The notes beneath the pieces are model-generated. The model saw only the letters and a list, made by a program, of their open reading frames with translations, ran no database searches and was not told the DNA's origin. Made by a program: the position numbers and the translations under genes. A DNA stretch of 64,000 nt from an uncultured Flavobacteriales bacterium (lineage in GTDB: Bacteria > Bacteroidota > Bacteroidia > Flavobacteriales_G > Salibacteraceae), in assembly GCA_943788725.1 (NCBI GenBank), contig CALSRJ010000003.1, positions 434,001-498,000 on the forward strand. Reading direction: 5' to 3'. Every line of letters starts with the position of its first letter. Position 1 is the stretch's first letter. Positions 30,384 to 38,983 of the stretch are shown here, in pieces.

Positions 30384-33332
30384 TTATCGAAGACCTCTAT
30401 AGGATCCATTGCTACTTACAATGACCTGACCGCGTGCTTTTCGGATTTCCCCGTTCTTATCTGAATATCTGAGGGTGAAGGGGTAGGCTCCACTGGGAAC
30501 TAACTCCCCATTGGCACTGCTCTTACCGTCCCAACCAAATTCAGGATTCTTAGAGAAGAATACTTCTTTGCCCCAACGGTCAAAAATTTTGAGTTCGAAG
30601 TACGTGAGCCCTATGCCTTCACCAACGATTTTGAACACGTCGTTAAGACCATCACCGTTTGGCGTAAAGGAACCCGGAATATATAAGGTCTGATCTAAGC
30701 GATTGATCAAGGTCTTTTCTACCGTATCAACACAGCCGTCCTTGGAGATTGCCACGAGGCTCACCACGTAGGCTCCTGTGTCGCTGAACTCATGCACGAA
30801 GATGGAATCCAGGGATAAGGAATCACCATTTAAGTACCAAGCAATTGAATTTGCTTGCTTGCTTCGATCCGTGAATTTGATCAGCGGTGAAAGCGACGAT
30901 GGATTTTCAGGTGAGTGTTCAAAGTTGGCAAATGGAGATTCTAAAATTTTCACCAAGCACTCCTCTGTACGCGTTGCAAAGCAACCGAAGTCAGATACCA
31001 CTGAGAGGGTCACGTCATAGCATCCCGGAGTTTCATACCGGTGTTTTACTGAATCGGTCAAGGCATTTGGATAGGTTTCGCCATCTCCAAAATTCCAAGA
31101 GTAGTCGTAACCGGTCATGTAATTGCCAAAGGAGATCGTTACGTCCGTCTCGGTGCAAGACTCTGCAGGAGATGCAATGAATGGAGGTGCATAAGGCTCC
31201 CCAACATAAATGGTCTTCTTGGCTACACCTGGCTCTGAGAGACAAAGGTCAGAGATAGTGACAGAGTATTCTTTCGTGGAAGTTGGGCGCACAAACTGAA
31301 TAGGGTTTCCATTCATGCTGGCTTCACTCCAAGTGAATACGTACTCGTCTGGCCCACGGAATCCACCGCGACCTGAAGCAATAAGGTAAACGTTTTCACC
31401 CACGCAGATAGAGTCATCTTCCACTCGAATCTCTGTAGAAATAGAACTGTATCCACCTACTTGAACAAAAACGCTGTCCTTATAAGGTGGGGTGCCACAA
31501 GCATCGCTCACCGTTAAATAGTACCAAATAGGTTCGTCTGGACTCACCGTCGTCACAGAGCCGAAGTTACCAGAGCTCCATGAATAGGTATAGATTGAAT
31601 CACCTCCAAAAGCCTCAGCGGTAATGTCAATCGTGTCGTAAGGACAAATGGTATCTACTGGCTCAATGAGAGAAGAAAGTGGGGGACGCACTTTAATAAG
31701 CACTTCCGAAGTGTCACCAGTGCAGCCATTGGCGTCTACGCTGTAAACAAAGTATTGTGTCGTTGTATCTGGAAAGGCAGTATGGAATTGCCCCGTAGAA
31801 ACCACAGGACCAGTTAATGAGCTTTCTGTCCACACGTAGCTGAATGGGGGAGTTCCACCGATCGATGCGGCAGCCAAAGCCGCTGGATTCGTGATGCAAA
31901 TCATCGTATCGCTGTACGCTGTTGTCTGGATCGTGTCTGGTACCCCGATAACTACAAAGGTGTCAGCAGTACAACCGTTGGCATCCGTGACCGTAACGGT
32001 GTTTGTGTCTTGACAAAGCTGATTCGCGATTTGAGTCGTTTCTCCACTCGACCATTGGAAAAAGAAACCTGCTACACCACCCGTCACATTTGCTTGGGCA
32101 GAAGCGTCACAAACGAGTCCGCCGGGACAAGATACAGGCGTTGGATTGGTAATGTACGTTACGAGCAAATCCGGTTCGTCCACAGTGGTAGAGCCCGAAG
32201 TTATATAGCAGCCAGAGGCGTCCACGATCGTAATGAAATAGGTGCCTACGCCCACTGTCTCTAATGTGTCGAACTGTGAATTCTTAATCACGGAGCGCAG
32301 GGTGTCTCCCGCGCTGTTCATCCAGTAGAAGGTCATAGGATAGGTAGCACTCGTATTGGTGTCTTCCACCATGATGTTGCCGGTAGTATCTCCATGGCAA
32401 AGCACATCTTCAACCGTGAAGATTGGAATCTTGCAATAAGGAGAGAGTAAAATACTGTCGATTGCAACGTTGCCATTAGCGGAATCGAGTATGGCGTACA
32501 CGTACTCGCATTCTTCGGGGTATACCCCGTTGCTCGGGCTGATTTCTAAACTTGGACCTTCACCGACCGTGTCGCCGTCGTAAATCCATTGAAGCATGGG
32601 TAAGCTGTATCTCCACGATTCTGTGGATGCAGTAAACGCATTGTCATTTCTGCTCAAAACGATTTCCGCGTCCGTCCCATTGCTGTTATGGATGGCTTGA
32701 ACACCATCTCCATTTCCCCAACCTGTGCAGGTGGGTACGACTGAAAGATTGTTGTCGATCACGTTCGTTGTCTCATACAATACCACTTGGAAAGTGCCAT
32801 AGGTGGTAGTACACGAGAACATCGGTACGCTTGACCAGGTAATGACCTTTCTTCGGTAGGGTGCCGTTCCTTGCGTTTGATAGGTTACATAAGGTCCACT
32901 ACCAACCGCTGGATTCCAATCCCGCCATGGAGCCATGACGCAATTTTTGGGGCGGTTAAAAAGTGTGCTTGGAACAGGATTTACGACCCAAGTGGACGTT
33001 TGACCTGAAGAAAATCCAACCCATCCGTTGGAACAGATATAGAAAGAAGTGTAGGTATTGCAATAATAGTCGAAGGAGAATCCTAAGCTGAATGGACCGA
33101 GAATTTGATCGTCTGACATGGATACCGAAGTGCCTCCCGCCGTGTAAAAGTTGTAGGGAATTGAATCAACAGAGTATTCGCATCCCCCACCGCCTAATCC
33201 ATGGATGTCAAAAGTCGCTGGAGGGCAAAATCCAGTATCGGGCGTTGAAATGAGATTTGCTGGTATCAAGGTTTGTCCAAAACCAAGCACAGTATATAAT
33301 GATGCGATAAGTGTCAGGAACGCTATTCTCAT
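30384..33332 (-). CDS. Large secreted adhesin-like protein with PKD domain and T9SS type B CTD
   Basis: 982 aa. Signal peptide MRIAFLTLIASLYTVLGFGQ; an N-terminal nidogen-like beta domain (about 50-245, with ICSNGWVGFSSGQ); a run of SprB/Ig-like repeats (about 300-700, for example VEDVLCHGDTTGNIMVEDT and CTADTFVVIG); a PKD domain (YDYSWNFGDGETYPN, about 752); and the gliding-motility type B sorting domain (YIPGSFTPNGDGLNDVFKI, ending in EIRKARGQVIV). Exported by the type IX system and held at the cell surface or released. It heads the operon with the sigma and anti-sigma-like genes. Function likely adhesion or gliding-related. Confidence 0.92.
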   Translation of the reverse strand: MRIAFLTLIASLYTVLGFGQTLIPANLISTPDTGFCPPATFDIHGLGGGGCEYSVDSIPYNFYTAGGTSVSMSDDQILGPFSLGFSFDYYCNTYTSFYICSNGWVGFSSGQTSTWVVNPVPSTLFNRPKNCVMAPWRDWNPAVGSGPYVTYQTQGTAPYRRKVITWSSVPMFSCTTTYGTFQVVLYETTNVIDNNLSVVPTCTGWGNGDGVQAIHNSNGTDAEIVLSRNDNAFTASTESWRYSLPMLQWIYDGDTVGEGPSLEISPSNGVYPEECEYVYAILDSANGNVAIDSILLSPYCKIPIFTVEDVLCHGDTTGNIMVEDTNTSATYPMTFYWMNSAGDTLRSVIKNSQFDTLETVGVGTYFITIVDASGCYITSGSTTVDEPDLLVTYITNPTPVSCPGGLVCDASAQANVTGGVAGFFFQWSSGETTQIANQLCQDTNTVTVTDANGCTADTFVVIGVPDTIQTTAYSDTMICITNPAALAAASIGGTPPFSYVWTESSLTGPVVSTGQFHTAFPDTTTQYFVYSVDANGCTGDTSEVLIKVRPPLSSLIEPVDTICPYDTIDITAEAFGGDSIYTYSWSSGNFGSVTTVSPDEPIWYYLTVSDACGTPPYKDSVFVQVGGYSSISTEIRVEDDSICVGENVYLIASGRGGFRGPDEYVFTWSEASMNGNPIQFVRPTSTKEYSVTISDLCLSEPGVAKKTIYVGEPYAPPFIASPAESCTETDVTISFGNYMTGYDYSWNFGDGETYPNALTDSVKHRYETPGCYDVTLSVVSDFGCFATRTEECLVKILESPFANFEHSPENPSSLSPLIKFTDRSKQANSIAWYLNGDSLSLDSIFVHEFSDTGAYVVSLVAISKDGCVDTVEKTLINRLDQTLYIPGSFTPNGDGLNDVFKIVGEGIGLTYFELKIFDRWGKEVFFSKNPEFGWDGKSSANGELVPSGAYPFTLRYSDKNGEIRKARGQVIVSSNGSYRGLR

Positions 33333-33336
33333 AAGA

Positions 33337-33344
33337 CAAAATTA
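33337..33344 (-). promoter_or_regulatory. -7 box of the adhesin operon, near-leaderless
   Basis: Reverse strand TAATTTTG ends 4 bases before the adhesin ATG, so transcription would start at or just after the start codon region. It faces the divergent mdh promoter about 60 bp away. Confidence 0.45.
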
Positions 33345-33379
33345 ATCTTCTTAGCTATGGACGTGGTACATAAATACAG

Positions 33380-33410
33380 TTGCTTTCCGCCTTCCTATAT
33401 TTTAGTTTTG
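33380..33410 (+). promoter_or_regulatory. Promoter of mdh (-33 TTG and -7 box)
   Basis: TTG at 33380-33382, 20-bp spacer, TAGTTTTG at 33403-33410; the ATG is 28 bp downstream. Spacing and both boxes fit the Bacteroidota sigma-A pattern. Confidence 0.6.
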
Positions 33411-33438
33411 TGGCCCTGAAAATAAACAGATAAGGATT

Positions 33439-34371
33439 ATGAAAATCACAGTAGTAGGTGCTGGTGCAGTTGGAGCAAGTTGCGCCGAGTACATCGCCAT
33501 CAAGAATTTCGCTTCGGAAGTTGTCTTGATTGACATCAAAGAAGGTTTTGCAGAAGGAAAGGCAATGGACCTGATGCAGTGTGCTTCCCTGAATGGTTTC
33601 GATACCAAGATCACGGGAACCACAAACGATTACTCCAAGACCGCAGGCAGTGATATCGCAGTGATTACAAGTGGTATTCCACGTAAACCTGGGATGACCC
33701 GTGAAGAACTCATCGGCATCAATGCAGGCATTGTGAAGGAAGTTTCTGCTAACCTTATAAAGCATTCACCCAATACCATCATCATCGTGGTGAGTAACCC
33801 GATGGATACCATGACCTACTTGGTGCACAAAACAAGTGGGCTGCCTAAAAACCGCATCATCGGTATGGGAGGAGCATTGGATAGCGCACGGTTTAAGTAC
33901 CGTTTAGCAGAAGCGTTGGAATGTCCAACTTCAGATGTTGACGGCATGGTGATTGGCGGGCACAGCGATACGGGCATGGTGCCGTTGATTCACAAGGCAG
34001 CTCGTAATAGCGTCAAAGTATCCGAATACTTGAGTGCTGAGCGTATGCAACAAGTAGTTGAAGACACCAAAGTTGGTGGTGCTACCTTGACCAAGCTTTT
34101 GGGAACTTCAGCATGGTACGCGCCGGGTGCTGCGGTGTCAGGATTGGTTCAAGCAATCGCTTGTGATCAAAAGAAAATGTTCCCATGCTCCGCTTTATTA
34201 GAAGGTGAGTACGGACTAAACGATCTCGCAATTGGCGTTCCTGTCGTCCTCGGCAAGAATGGAATCGAGCGCATTGTTGAAATTGAATTGAACGACGAAG
34301 AGAAGGTGAAGTTGGCTGAGAGCGCGGAAGGCGTGAAGAAAACCAACGCATTACTCGACGGCGTCATTTGA
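33439..34371 (+). CDS. mdh: Malate dehydrogenase
   Basis: NAD-dependent oxidation of malate to oxaloacetate in the TCA cycle. 310 aa LDH-like MDH: Rossmann motif GAGAVGASC (7-15), the substrate-binding arginine segment RKPGMTREEL, NPMDTMTYL, GGALDSARF, and catalytic His in GGHSDTGMVPL. The RKPGMTR sequence at the specificity loop (Arg present) favours malate over lactate. Monocistronic with its own promoter and terminator. Confidence 0.96.
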   Translation: MKITVVGAGAVGASCAEYIAIKNFASEVVLIDIKEGFAEGKAMDLMQCASLNGFDTKITGTTNDYSKTAGSDIAVITSGIPRKPGMTREELIGINAGIVKEVSANLIKHSPNTIIIVVSNPMDTMTYLVHKTSGLPKNRIIGMGGALDSARFKYRLAEALECPTSDVDGMVIGGHSDTGMVPLIHKAARNSVKVSEYLSAERMQQVVEDTKVGGATLTKLLGTSAWYAPGAAVSGLVQAIACDQKKMFPCSALLEGEYGLNDLAIGVPVVLGKNGIERIVEIELNDEEKVKLAESAEGVKKTNALLDGVI

Positions 34372-34402
34372 TGCTTCAACCAAGATTTTGACCCATTTTT
34401 TG

Positions 34403-34430
34403 AAAGGCATCCGCTGGGGTGCCTTTTTCA
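34403..34430 (+). terminator. Intrinsic terminator after mdh
   Basis: AAAGGCA (34403-34409) and TGCCTTT (34420-34426) stem with a 10-nt loop and a T run. Confidence 0.85.
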
Positions 34431-34488
34431 TTTTTCATAGAAATAAAATACCTGCTTCGGAATACTACGACCGAACAAGTTGAAATTC

Positions 34489-34496
34489 TATATTTG
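34489..34496 (+). promoter_or_regulatory. -7 promoter box for secDF
   Basis: TATATTTG, full match, 42 bp before the ATG. The 5' leader can form a small hairpin GCCCTT/AAGGGC (about 34500-34515). Confidence 0.5.
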
Positions 34497-34538
34497 CACG
34501 CCCTTTTTTAAGGGCTATTTTACTAATACGTAGACATT

Positions 34539-37500
34539 ATGCAGAATAAAAGTGCCATCTGGACATTCGCGATCTTGTTGTCGATAGCTTGTCTTTACCA
34601 GCTATCCTTCTCTTTCGTGACTTCAGGTGTAGAGAGTGATGCTATTGCGAATGCGCAATCGCGAGTGGATAGCCTTGTGCTGGAACAGTCGGATATGGGA
34701 CAAGTTCAGCAGGATAGCGCAATGCAGAAGTTTGAGCAGGAGTATCTCCAAAAGATGAATACACGTGAGGTGTATCCAGTGCTTGGTTTTACCTACGCCT
34801 ACTGTAAGCGCAATGAGATCAACCTAGGTCTTGACCTTCAGGGCGGTATGAACGTGACATTGCAAGTGCAGGTGAAGGACTTGATCAAAGCCCTTTCTGG
34901 AAACAACACGCATCCGATGTTTACGGAGGCGTTGAACCTCGCTTCTGCTAATCAGAAGAACAGTCAGGAGGATTACGTCACCCTGTTTGAGCAAGCATGG
35001 AATCAAGTGAATCCAGGCGGACAACTCGCCAGTGTGTTTCACAATCGTGAAAACAAAGACAAGTTTGCGATCGACGCTACCAATGAAGAAATCTTGCAGA
35101 TTGTCAATGAGGAAGCAGACGCAGCGGTGAGCAGAACAGAGCAGGTGCTCCGGAGAAGGATTGACGGTCTGGGTGTTGTGCAACCAACCATCCAACGTCA
35201 ACCCGGTACTGGTCGTATCATCGTTGAACTTCCAGGTATTAAAGACAAGGAGCGGGTCCGTAAGATCCTTCAGGGAACGGCTAAGCTTGAATTCTGGGAA
35301 TGCTACGACAACTCTGAGATCTACAATGGTATGATCGAGGCCAATAAGATGTTGGCAGATAAGTTGGGCGTTCGCGATGAAAAAGCAGCAAAGACTTCGA
35401 ATGATACTACACTTGCTTCATCCAATGAAACGTTGACGGCCGATTCATCAGCTGCTCAGGCGGTCGATACCAACAGCCTTGAAAATCTTCTTGGTAGTGA
35501 TGTGGCTGTTACCTCTTCTGATTCTAACGATACGGCAGATGTAAGTGCGCTCATCGCAGAGCAACGCAAGAACAATCCGCTGTGGTCTGTGATGCGTCCT
35601 GCCATCTTTGATTCTGAGAGTGGCGACGGTCAGTTCGCGGGTAGAGGTCCAGTAGTGGGTTATGCTAGAATCCTGGATACGGCCAAAGTGAATGAGTTCC
35701 TCGCCCGAAAGGATGTCAAAGGAATTTTCTCTCGTAGGACTAAATTCCTCTGGGATGCAAAACCTTATGATGATCAGCAAACCTTCCTTCGTTTGTACGC
35801 GATCAACGTGACCAACAAAGAAGGGAAGGCACCATTGGAAGGTGATGTCATTACCAATGCACGGGTGTCGAGTGACCCACTGGGAAATCCTGAGATATCT
35901 ATGAGTATGAACGCAGAAGGCGCGAAGACTTGGAGAAACATTACGGGAGAAGTGGCCAATCAAACCCCTAAGAAGTCCATCGCGATCGTATTGGACAACC
36001 TGGTCTACAGCGCTCCGCGAGTGGATCAAGAAATTTCAGGTGGACAATCGTCGATCTCTGGTCAATTCAATGTGGAAGAGGCGGAAGACCTTGCCAACGT
36101 TTTGAAGGCGGGTAAGCTTCCTGCTCCTGCGCGCATCATTGAAGAAGCGGTAGTAGGACCAACCCTGGGTGCTGAAGCGATCAACGCTGGATTCATTTCC
36201 TTCGTGTTGGCACTCATCATCGTGCTTGCCTACATGGCATTCTATTACGCTTCGGCTGGAATCGTTGCTGACCTTGCCCTGATGGCGAACCTGTTCTTTG
36301 TGATGGGAGTGCTATCATCTCTCGGAGCAACGTTGACACTTCCTGGTATTGCAGGTATCGTGCTTACGATCGGTATGTCGGTGGATGCGAACGTGCTTAT
36401 CTATGAACGGATCCGTGAGGAGCTCCGAGCTGGTAAAGGTGTCCGCCTTGCAATTGTAGATGGATACAAGAATGCCTATAGTTCTATCATTGATGCGAAC
36501 ATCACAACCTTACTTACAGGTATCATTCTGTACATCTTCGGTACTGGACCGATCAAAGGTTTTGCGACAACGCTGATCATCGGTATCGCGACCTCTCTCT
36601 TTGCTGCCATCTTCATCACTCGACTCATGTTCGAATGGAGATTGGACCGTCACGCTACGCCTTCGTTCTCTTCTAAGATGACGGCAAATCTGATGACCAA
36701 CGTCAACTTTATGTTCGTTGCAAAAAGAAAAACGTTTTATGCCATCTCAGGTATCGTCGTTTTGTTGGGTGTTGGTTCACTCGCAACCCGAGGCTTGAAT
36801 TACGGCGTTGATTTTACCGGAGGAAGATCATACATCGTGCGATTCGCTGACGCGTTTCCCGTAAGCGAGATTACTTCAGTGCTCACCGATGAATTCATCA
36901 ATGAAAGTGGATTGAAAGTGGCTCCAGAGGTGAAAACCTATGGATCTTCGAATCAGGTGAAGATTACCACGAAGTATATGATTGATTCGGAAAATGAAAA
37001 GGCCGATGAGATCGTTGAAGGTAAATTGAGAGAAGGGCTGTCTAAAATTGATCCTGGATTCGAAGTCATGAGTTCTCAAAAGGTTGGACCTACGATTGCG
37101 GATGACATTAAAGCAGGTGCAGTTTGGGCCGTATTGTTCTCTCTTATTGTCATCTTCCTTTACATCGTCTTGCGATTCCGTAAGTGGCAATTTGGACTTG
37201 GGGCGCTCATCGCAATGTTCCATGACGTTTTGATTGTACTCTCTCTGTTCTCATTGTTCTATGGAATCTTGCCATTCTCACTCGAGATCGATCAGGCGTT
37301 TATTGCCGCGATCTTGACCGTCGTTGGATACTCCATCAACGATACAGTGGTAGTGTTTGACCGTATTCGTGAGTTTATTGGATTGCACAAACGAAAAGAT
37401 CAAGACATCGTAATCAATGACGCACTCAACGCTACTTTAAGTAGAACCTTGAATACATCGTTGAGTACCTTGGTTGTATTGTTGATGATCTTCTTCTTCG

Positions 37501-37622
37501 GAGGAGAGGTGATCCGCGGATTTGTTTTCGCATTGATCATCGGTATCATCGTCGGTACTTACTCTTCACTTTGCGTGGCAACACCAATTGTTGTTGACTT
37601 GAGTAAAAAGAAGAAGGCATAA
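34539..37622 (+). CDS. secDF: Fused protein translocase SecDF
   Basis: 1027 aa fusion of SecD and SecF, proton-driven membrane proteins that help pull preproteins out of the Sec channel. The SecD half has a first TM (about 8-26), a periplasmic P1 domain with GLDLQGGMNV (98-107) and FAGRGPVVGYARIL, and TM 2-6 from about 545; the SecF half starts near 725 (FMFVAKRKTFYAISGI) with GVDFTGGRSY and the IDDTVVVFDR-type motif (as SINDTVVVFDRIRE). A low-complexity Ser/Thr/Asp insertion at about 285-335 is unusual but seen in Bacteroidota. Own promoter and terminator. Confidence 0.96.
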   Translation: MQNKSAIWTFAILLSIACLYQLSFSFVTSGVESDAIANAQSRVDSLVLEQSDMGQVQQDSAMQKFEQEYLQKMNTREVYPVLGFTYAYCKRNEINLGLDLQGGMNVTLQVQVKDLIKALSGNNTHPMFTEALNLASANQKNSQEDYVTLFEQAWNQVNPGGQLASVFHNRENKDKFAIDATNEEILQIVNEEADAAVSRTEQVLRRRIDGLGVVQPTIQRQPGTGRIIVELPGIKDKERVRKILQGTAKLEFWECYDNSEIYNGMIEANKMLADKLGVRDEKAAKTSNDTTLASSNETLTADSSAAQAVDTNSLENLLGSDVAVTSSDSNDTADVSALIAEQRKNNPLWSVMRPAIFDSESGDGQFAGRGPVVGYARILDTAKVNEFLARKDVKGIFSRRTKFLWDAKPYDDQQTFLRLYAINVTNKEGKAPLEGDVITNARVSSDPLGNPEISMSMNAEGAKTWRNITGEVANQTPKKSIAIVLDNLVYSAPRVDQEISGGQSSISGQFNVEEAEDLANVLKAGKLPAPARIIEEAVVGPTLGAEAINAGFISFVLALIIVLAYMAFYYASAGIVADLALMANLFFVMGVLSSLGATLTLPGIAGIVLTIGMSVDANVLIYERIREELRAGKGVRLAIVDGYKNAYSSIIDANITTLLTGIILYIFGTGPIKGFATTLIIGIATSLFAAIFITRLMFEWRLDRHATPSFSSKMTANLMTNVNFMFVAKRKTFYAISGIVVLLGVGSLATRGLNYGVDFTGGRSYIVRFADAFPVSEITSVLTDEFINESGLKVAPEVKTYGSSNQVKITTKYMIDSENEKADEIVEGKLREGLSKIDPGFEVMSSQKVGPTIADDIKAGAVWAVLFSLIVIFLYIVLRFRKWQFGLGALIAMFHDVLIVLSLFSLFYGILPFSLEIDQAFIAAILTVVGYSINDTVVVFDRIREFIGLHKRKDQDIVINDALNATLSRTLNTSLSTLVVLLMIFFFGGEVIRGFVFALIIGIIVGTYSSLCVATPIVVDLSKKKKA

Positions 37623-37649
37623 AGACCTTAGCATAGATGGATTTATTTA

Positions 37650-37677
37650 GCCCCGATTCTTTCGGGGCTTTTTTTGC
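37650..37677 (+). terminator. Intrinsic terminator after secDF
   Basis: AGCCCCGA (37650-37657) and TCGGGGCT (37663-37670), 5-nt loop, then seven T. Confidence 0.9.
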
Positions 37678-37697
37678 ATAGTACATTTGGCGACAGA

Positions 37698-37925
37698 ATG
37701 ATGACCGCAATGCTTCTTTTCTTCAACCTAGGTGGTGGCGAAATTTTCGTCGTCTTGATGTTCGTGCTGCTCTTTTTTGGATCGAAACGGATACCAGAGG
37801 TGGCGCGTAACCTGGGGAGGGGTATACGTCAATTCAAAAATGCTGCTGAAGACATCCAACGCGACATCACCGATAGCGTGAATGATGTGAAGCAAAAAGT
37901 GGAACAAGAAAACGATAAAGAGTAA
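37698..37925 (+). CDS. tatA: Sec-independent (Tat) translocase subunit TatA/E
   Basis: 75 aa from ATG 37698. One N-terminal membrane helix (GGGEIFVVLMFVLLFFGSK), the conserved FGSKRIPE hinge, and an amphipathic helix plus charged tail (ARNLGRGIRQFKNAAED, VKQKVEQEN). Forms the protein-conducting oligomer of the twin-arginine export route. The frame extends upstream to TTG 37674, but that lies in the secDF terminator, so a start at 37698, 37701 or 37710 is more plausible. Its stop overlaps the next start (TAATG). Confidence 0.88.
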   Translation: MMTAMLLFFNLGGGEIFVVLMFVLLFFGSKRIPEVARNLGRGIRQFKNAAEDIQRDITDSVNDVKQKVEQENDKE

Positions 37926-38872
37926 TGGTGCTCGATTGGGTTCAGCTCATAGGCGGACTCTTAATCTTGATCATCGGCGGCGACTTCCTCGTCCGCAGTT
38001 CGGTTAAATTGGCCCTCTATCTCAGGATCAGTTCATTGGTCATTGGGCTCACAGTAGTGAGTTTTGGGACGTCCTTCCCTGAGCTGGTGGTGAGCTTAAA
38101 CGCGGCCCTCGACAGTCATCCAGACATATCCGTTGGTAATGTAGTAGGAAGTAATATCGCGAACCTGGCCTTGGTGCTTGGAATTTCTGCCATGTTCTTC
38201 CCGATGGCCGTGCGCAGATCTACCGTCGTGTTTGACTGGCCCATTATGCTGTTGGCTACGATAATACTTATAGTCTTTTCGTGGGATTTGCGGATTGAAT
38301 TGTGGGAAGGCTTGGTGTTCTTCAGCGGACTGATTACTTACAATGCGGTCTTGATCAGGGGGTCGCGTAAAGAAAACAAAACGGAAATTGCTGAAGAGTT
38401 CGATGTGGAGATTGAGGCCAGTGATAGTGCGGATTTGATCCGTGCCATCATCCTATTTGGATTGAGTCTCATTGCCTTAGTAGGTGGGGCCGAGTTATTG
38501 GTCAATGGCGCAGTGGGAGTAGCGCGATCCATTGGCATCGAAGAACGCATCATTGCAGTCTCTATCGTAGCCTTTGGTACCAGCGCACCAGAGCTGGCAA
38601 CTTCTCTCATCGCCTTGTATAAAAAGGAGACTTCGATCAGTGTCGGTAACTTGATCGGTTCCAATGTATTCAACATCCTCGGCATTCTCGGCCTAACGGC
38701 TATAGTAAGTCCAGTTGATGTGAACCCTGCAATTCTTTCGTTTGACATGTTTTGGGCATTGGCCATTCCCTTGCTATTGTATCCTATGCTCCTGACGCGC
38801 CTGCGTGTGGCTAGGATCGAAGGAGTCCTCCTCTTTGCCACCTATGTGATCTACCTGATCCTGATTTTTTAA
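37925..38872 (+). CDS. Calcium/sodium antiporter (YrbG family)
   Basis: 315 aa inner-membrane exchanger of the CaCA superfamily, expected to move Ca2+ (or K+) against Na+. About 10 hydrophobic helices in two inverted halves, each with the ion-binding alpha repeat: VVSFGTSFPELVVSL with GNVVGSNIANL, and IVAFGTSAPELATSL with GNLIGSNVFNI. A short acidic cytoplasmic loop at about 145-170. Translationally coupled to tatA by a 1-base overlap. Confidence 0.93.
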   Translation: MVLDWVQLIGGLLILIIGGDFLVRSSVKLALYLRISSLVIGLTVVSFGTSFPELVVSLNAALDSHPDISVGNVVGSNIANLALVLGISAMFFPMAVRRSTVVFDWPIMLLATIILIVFSWDLRIELWEGLVFFSGLITYNAVLIRGSRKENKTEIAEEFDVEIEASDSADLIRAIILFGLSLIALVGGAELLVNGAVGVARSIGIEERIIAVSIVAFGTSAPELATSLIALYKKETSISVGNLIGSNVFNILGILGLTAIVSPVDVNPAILSFDMFWALAIPLLLYPMLLTRLRVARIEGVLLFATYVIYLILIF

Positions 38873-38900
38873 AAATTTCGGTTATCAACCAAAAAAAAAT

Positions 38901-38944
38901 GGGGGTGTGAATAAAAATTTTACACTTTTCATGACGACACCCCC
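38901..38944. repeat. Inverted repeat upstream of glnN
   Basis: GGGGGTGT (38901-38908) and its exact complement ACACCCCC (38937-38944), 28 bp apart and AT-rich between. A protein-binding site or RNA hairpin after the antiporter gene; no U-tract follows it, so a terminator is unlikely. Confidence 0.5.
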
Positions 38945-38963
38945 TATATCTGATATAGTTTTG
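38944..38963 (+). promoter_or_regulatory. Palindromic operator overlapping the glnN -7 box
   Basis: CTATATC-T-GATATAG (38944-38958) is a perfect 7-bp palindrome with a one-base centre. The -7 box TAGTTTTG (38956-38963) begins inside its right arm, 20 bp before the glnN ATG. A bound repressor here would block the promoter. Confidence 0.5.
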
Positions 38964-38983
38964 ACCAAAATTTATAAAAAATC

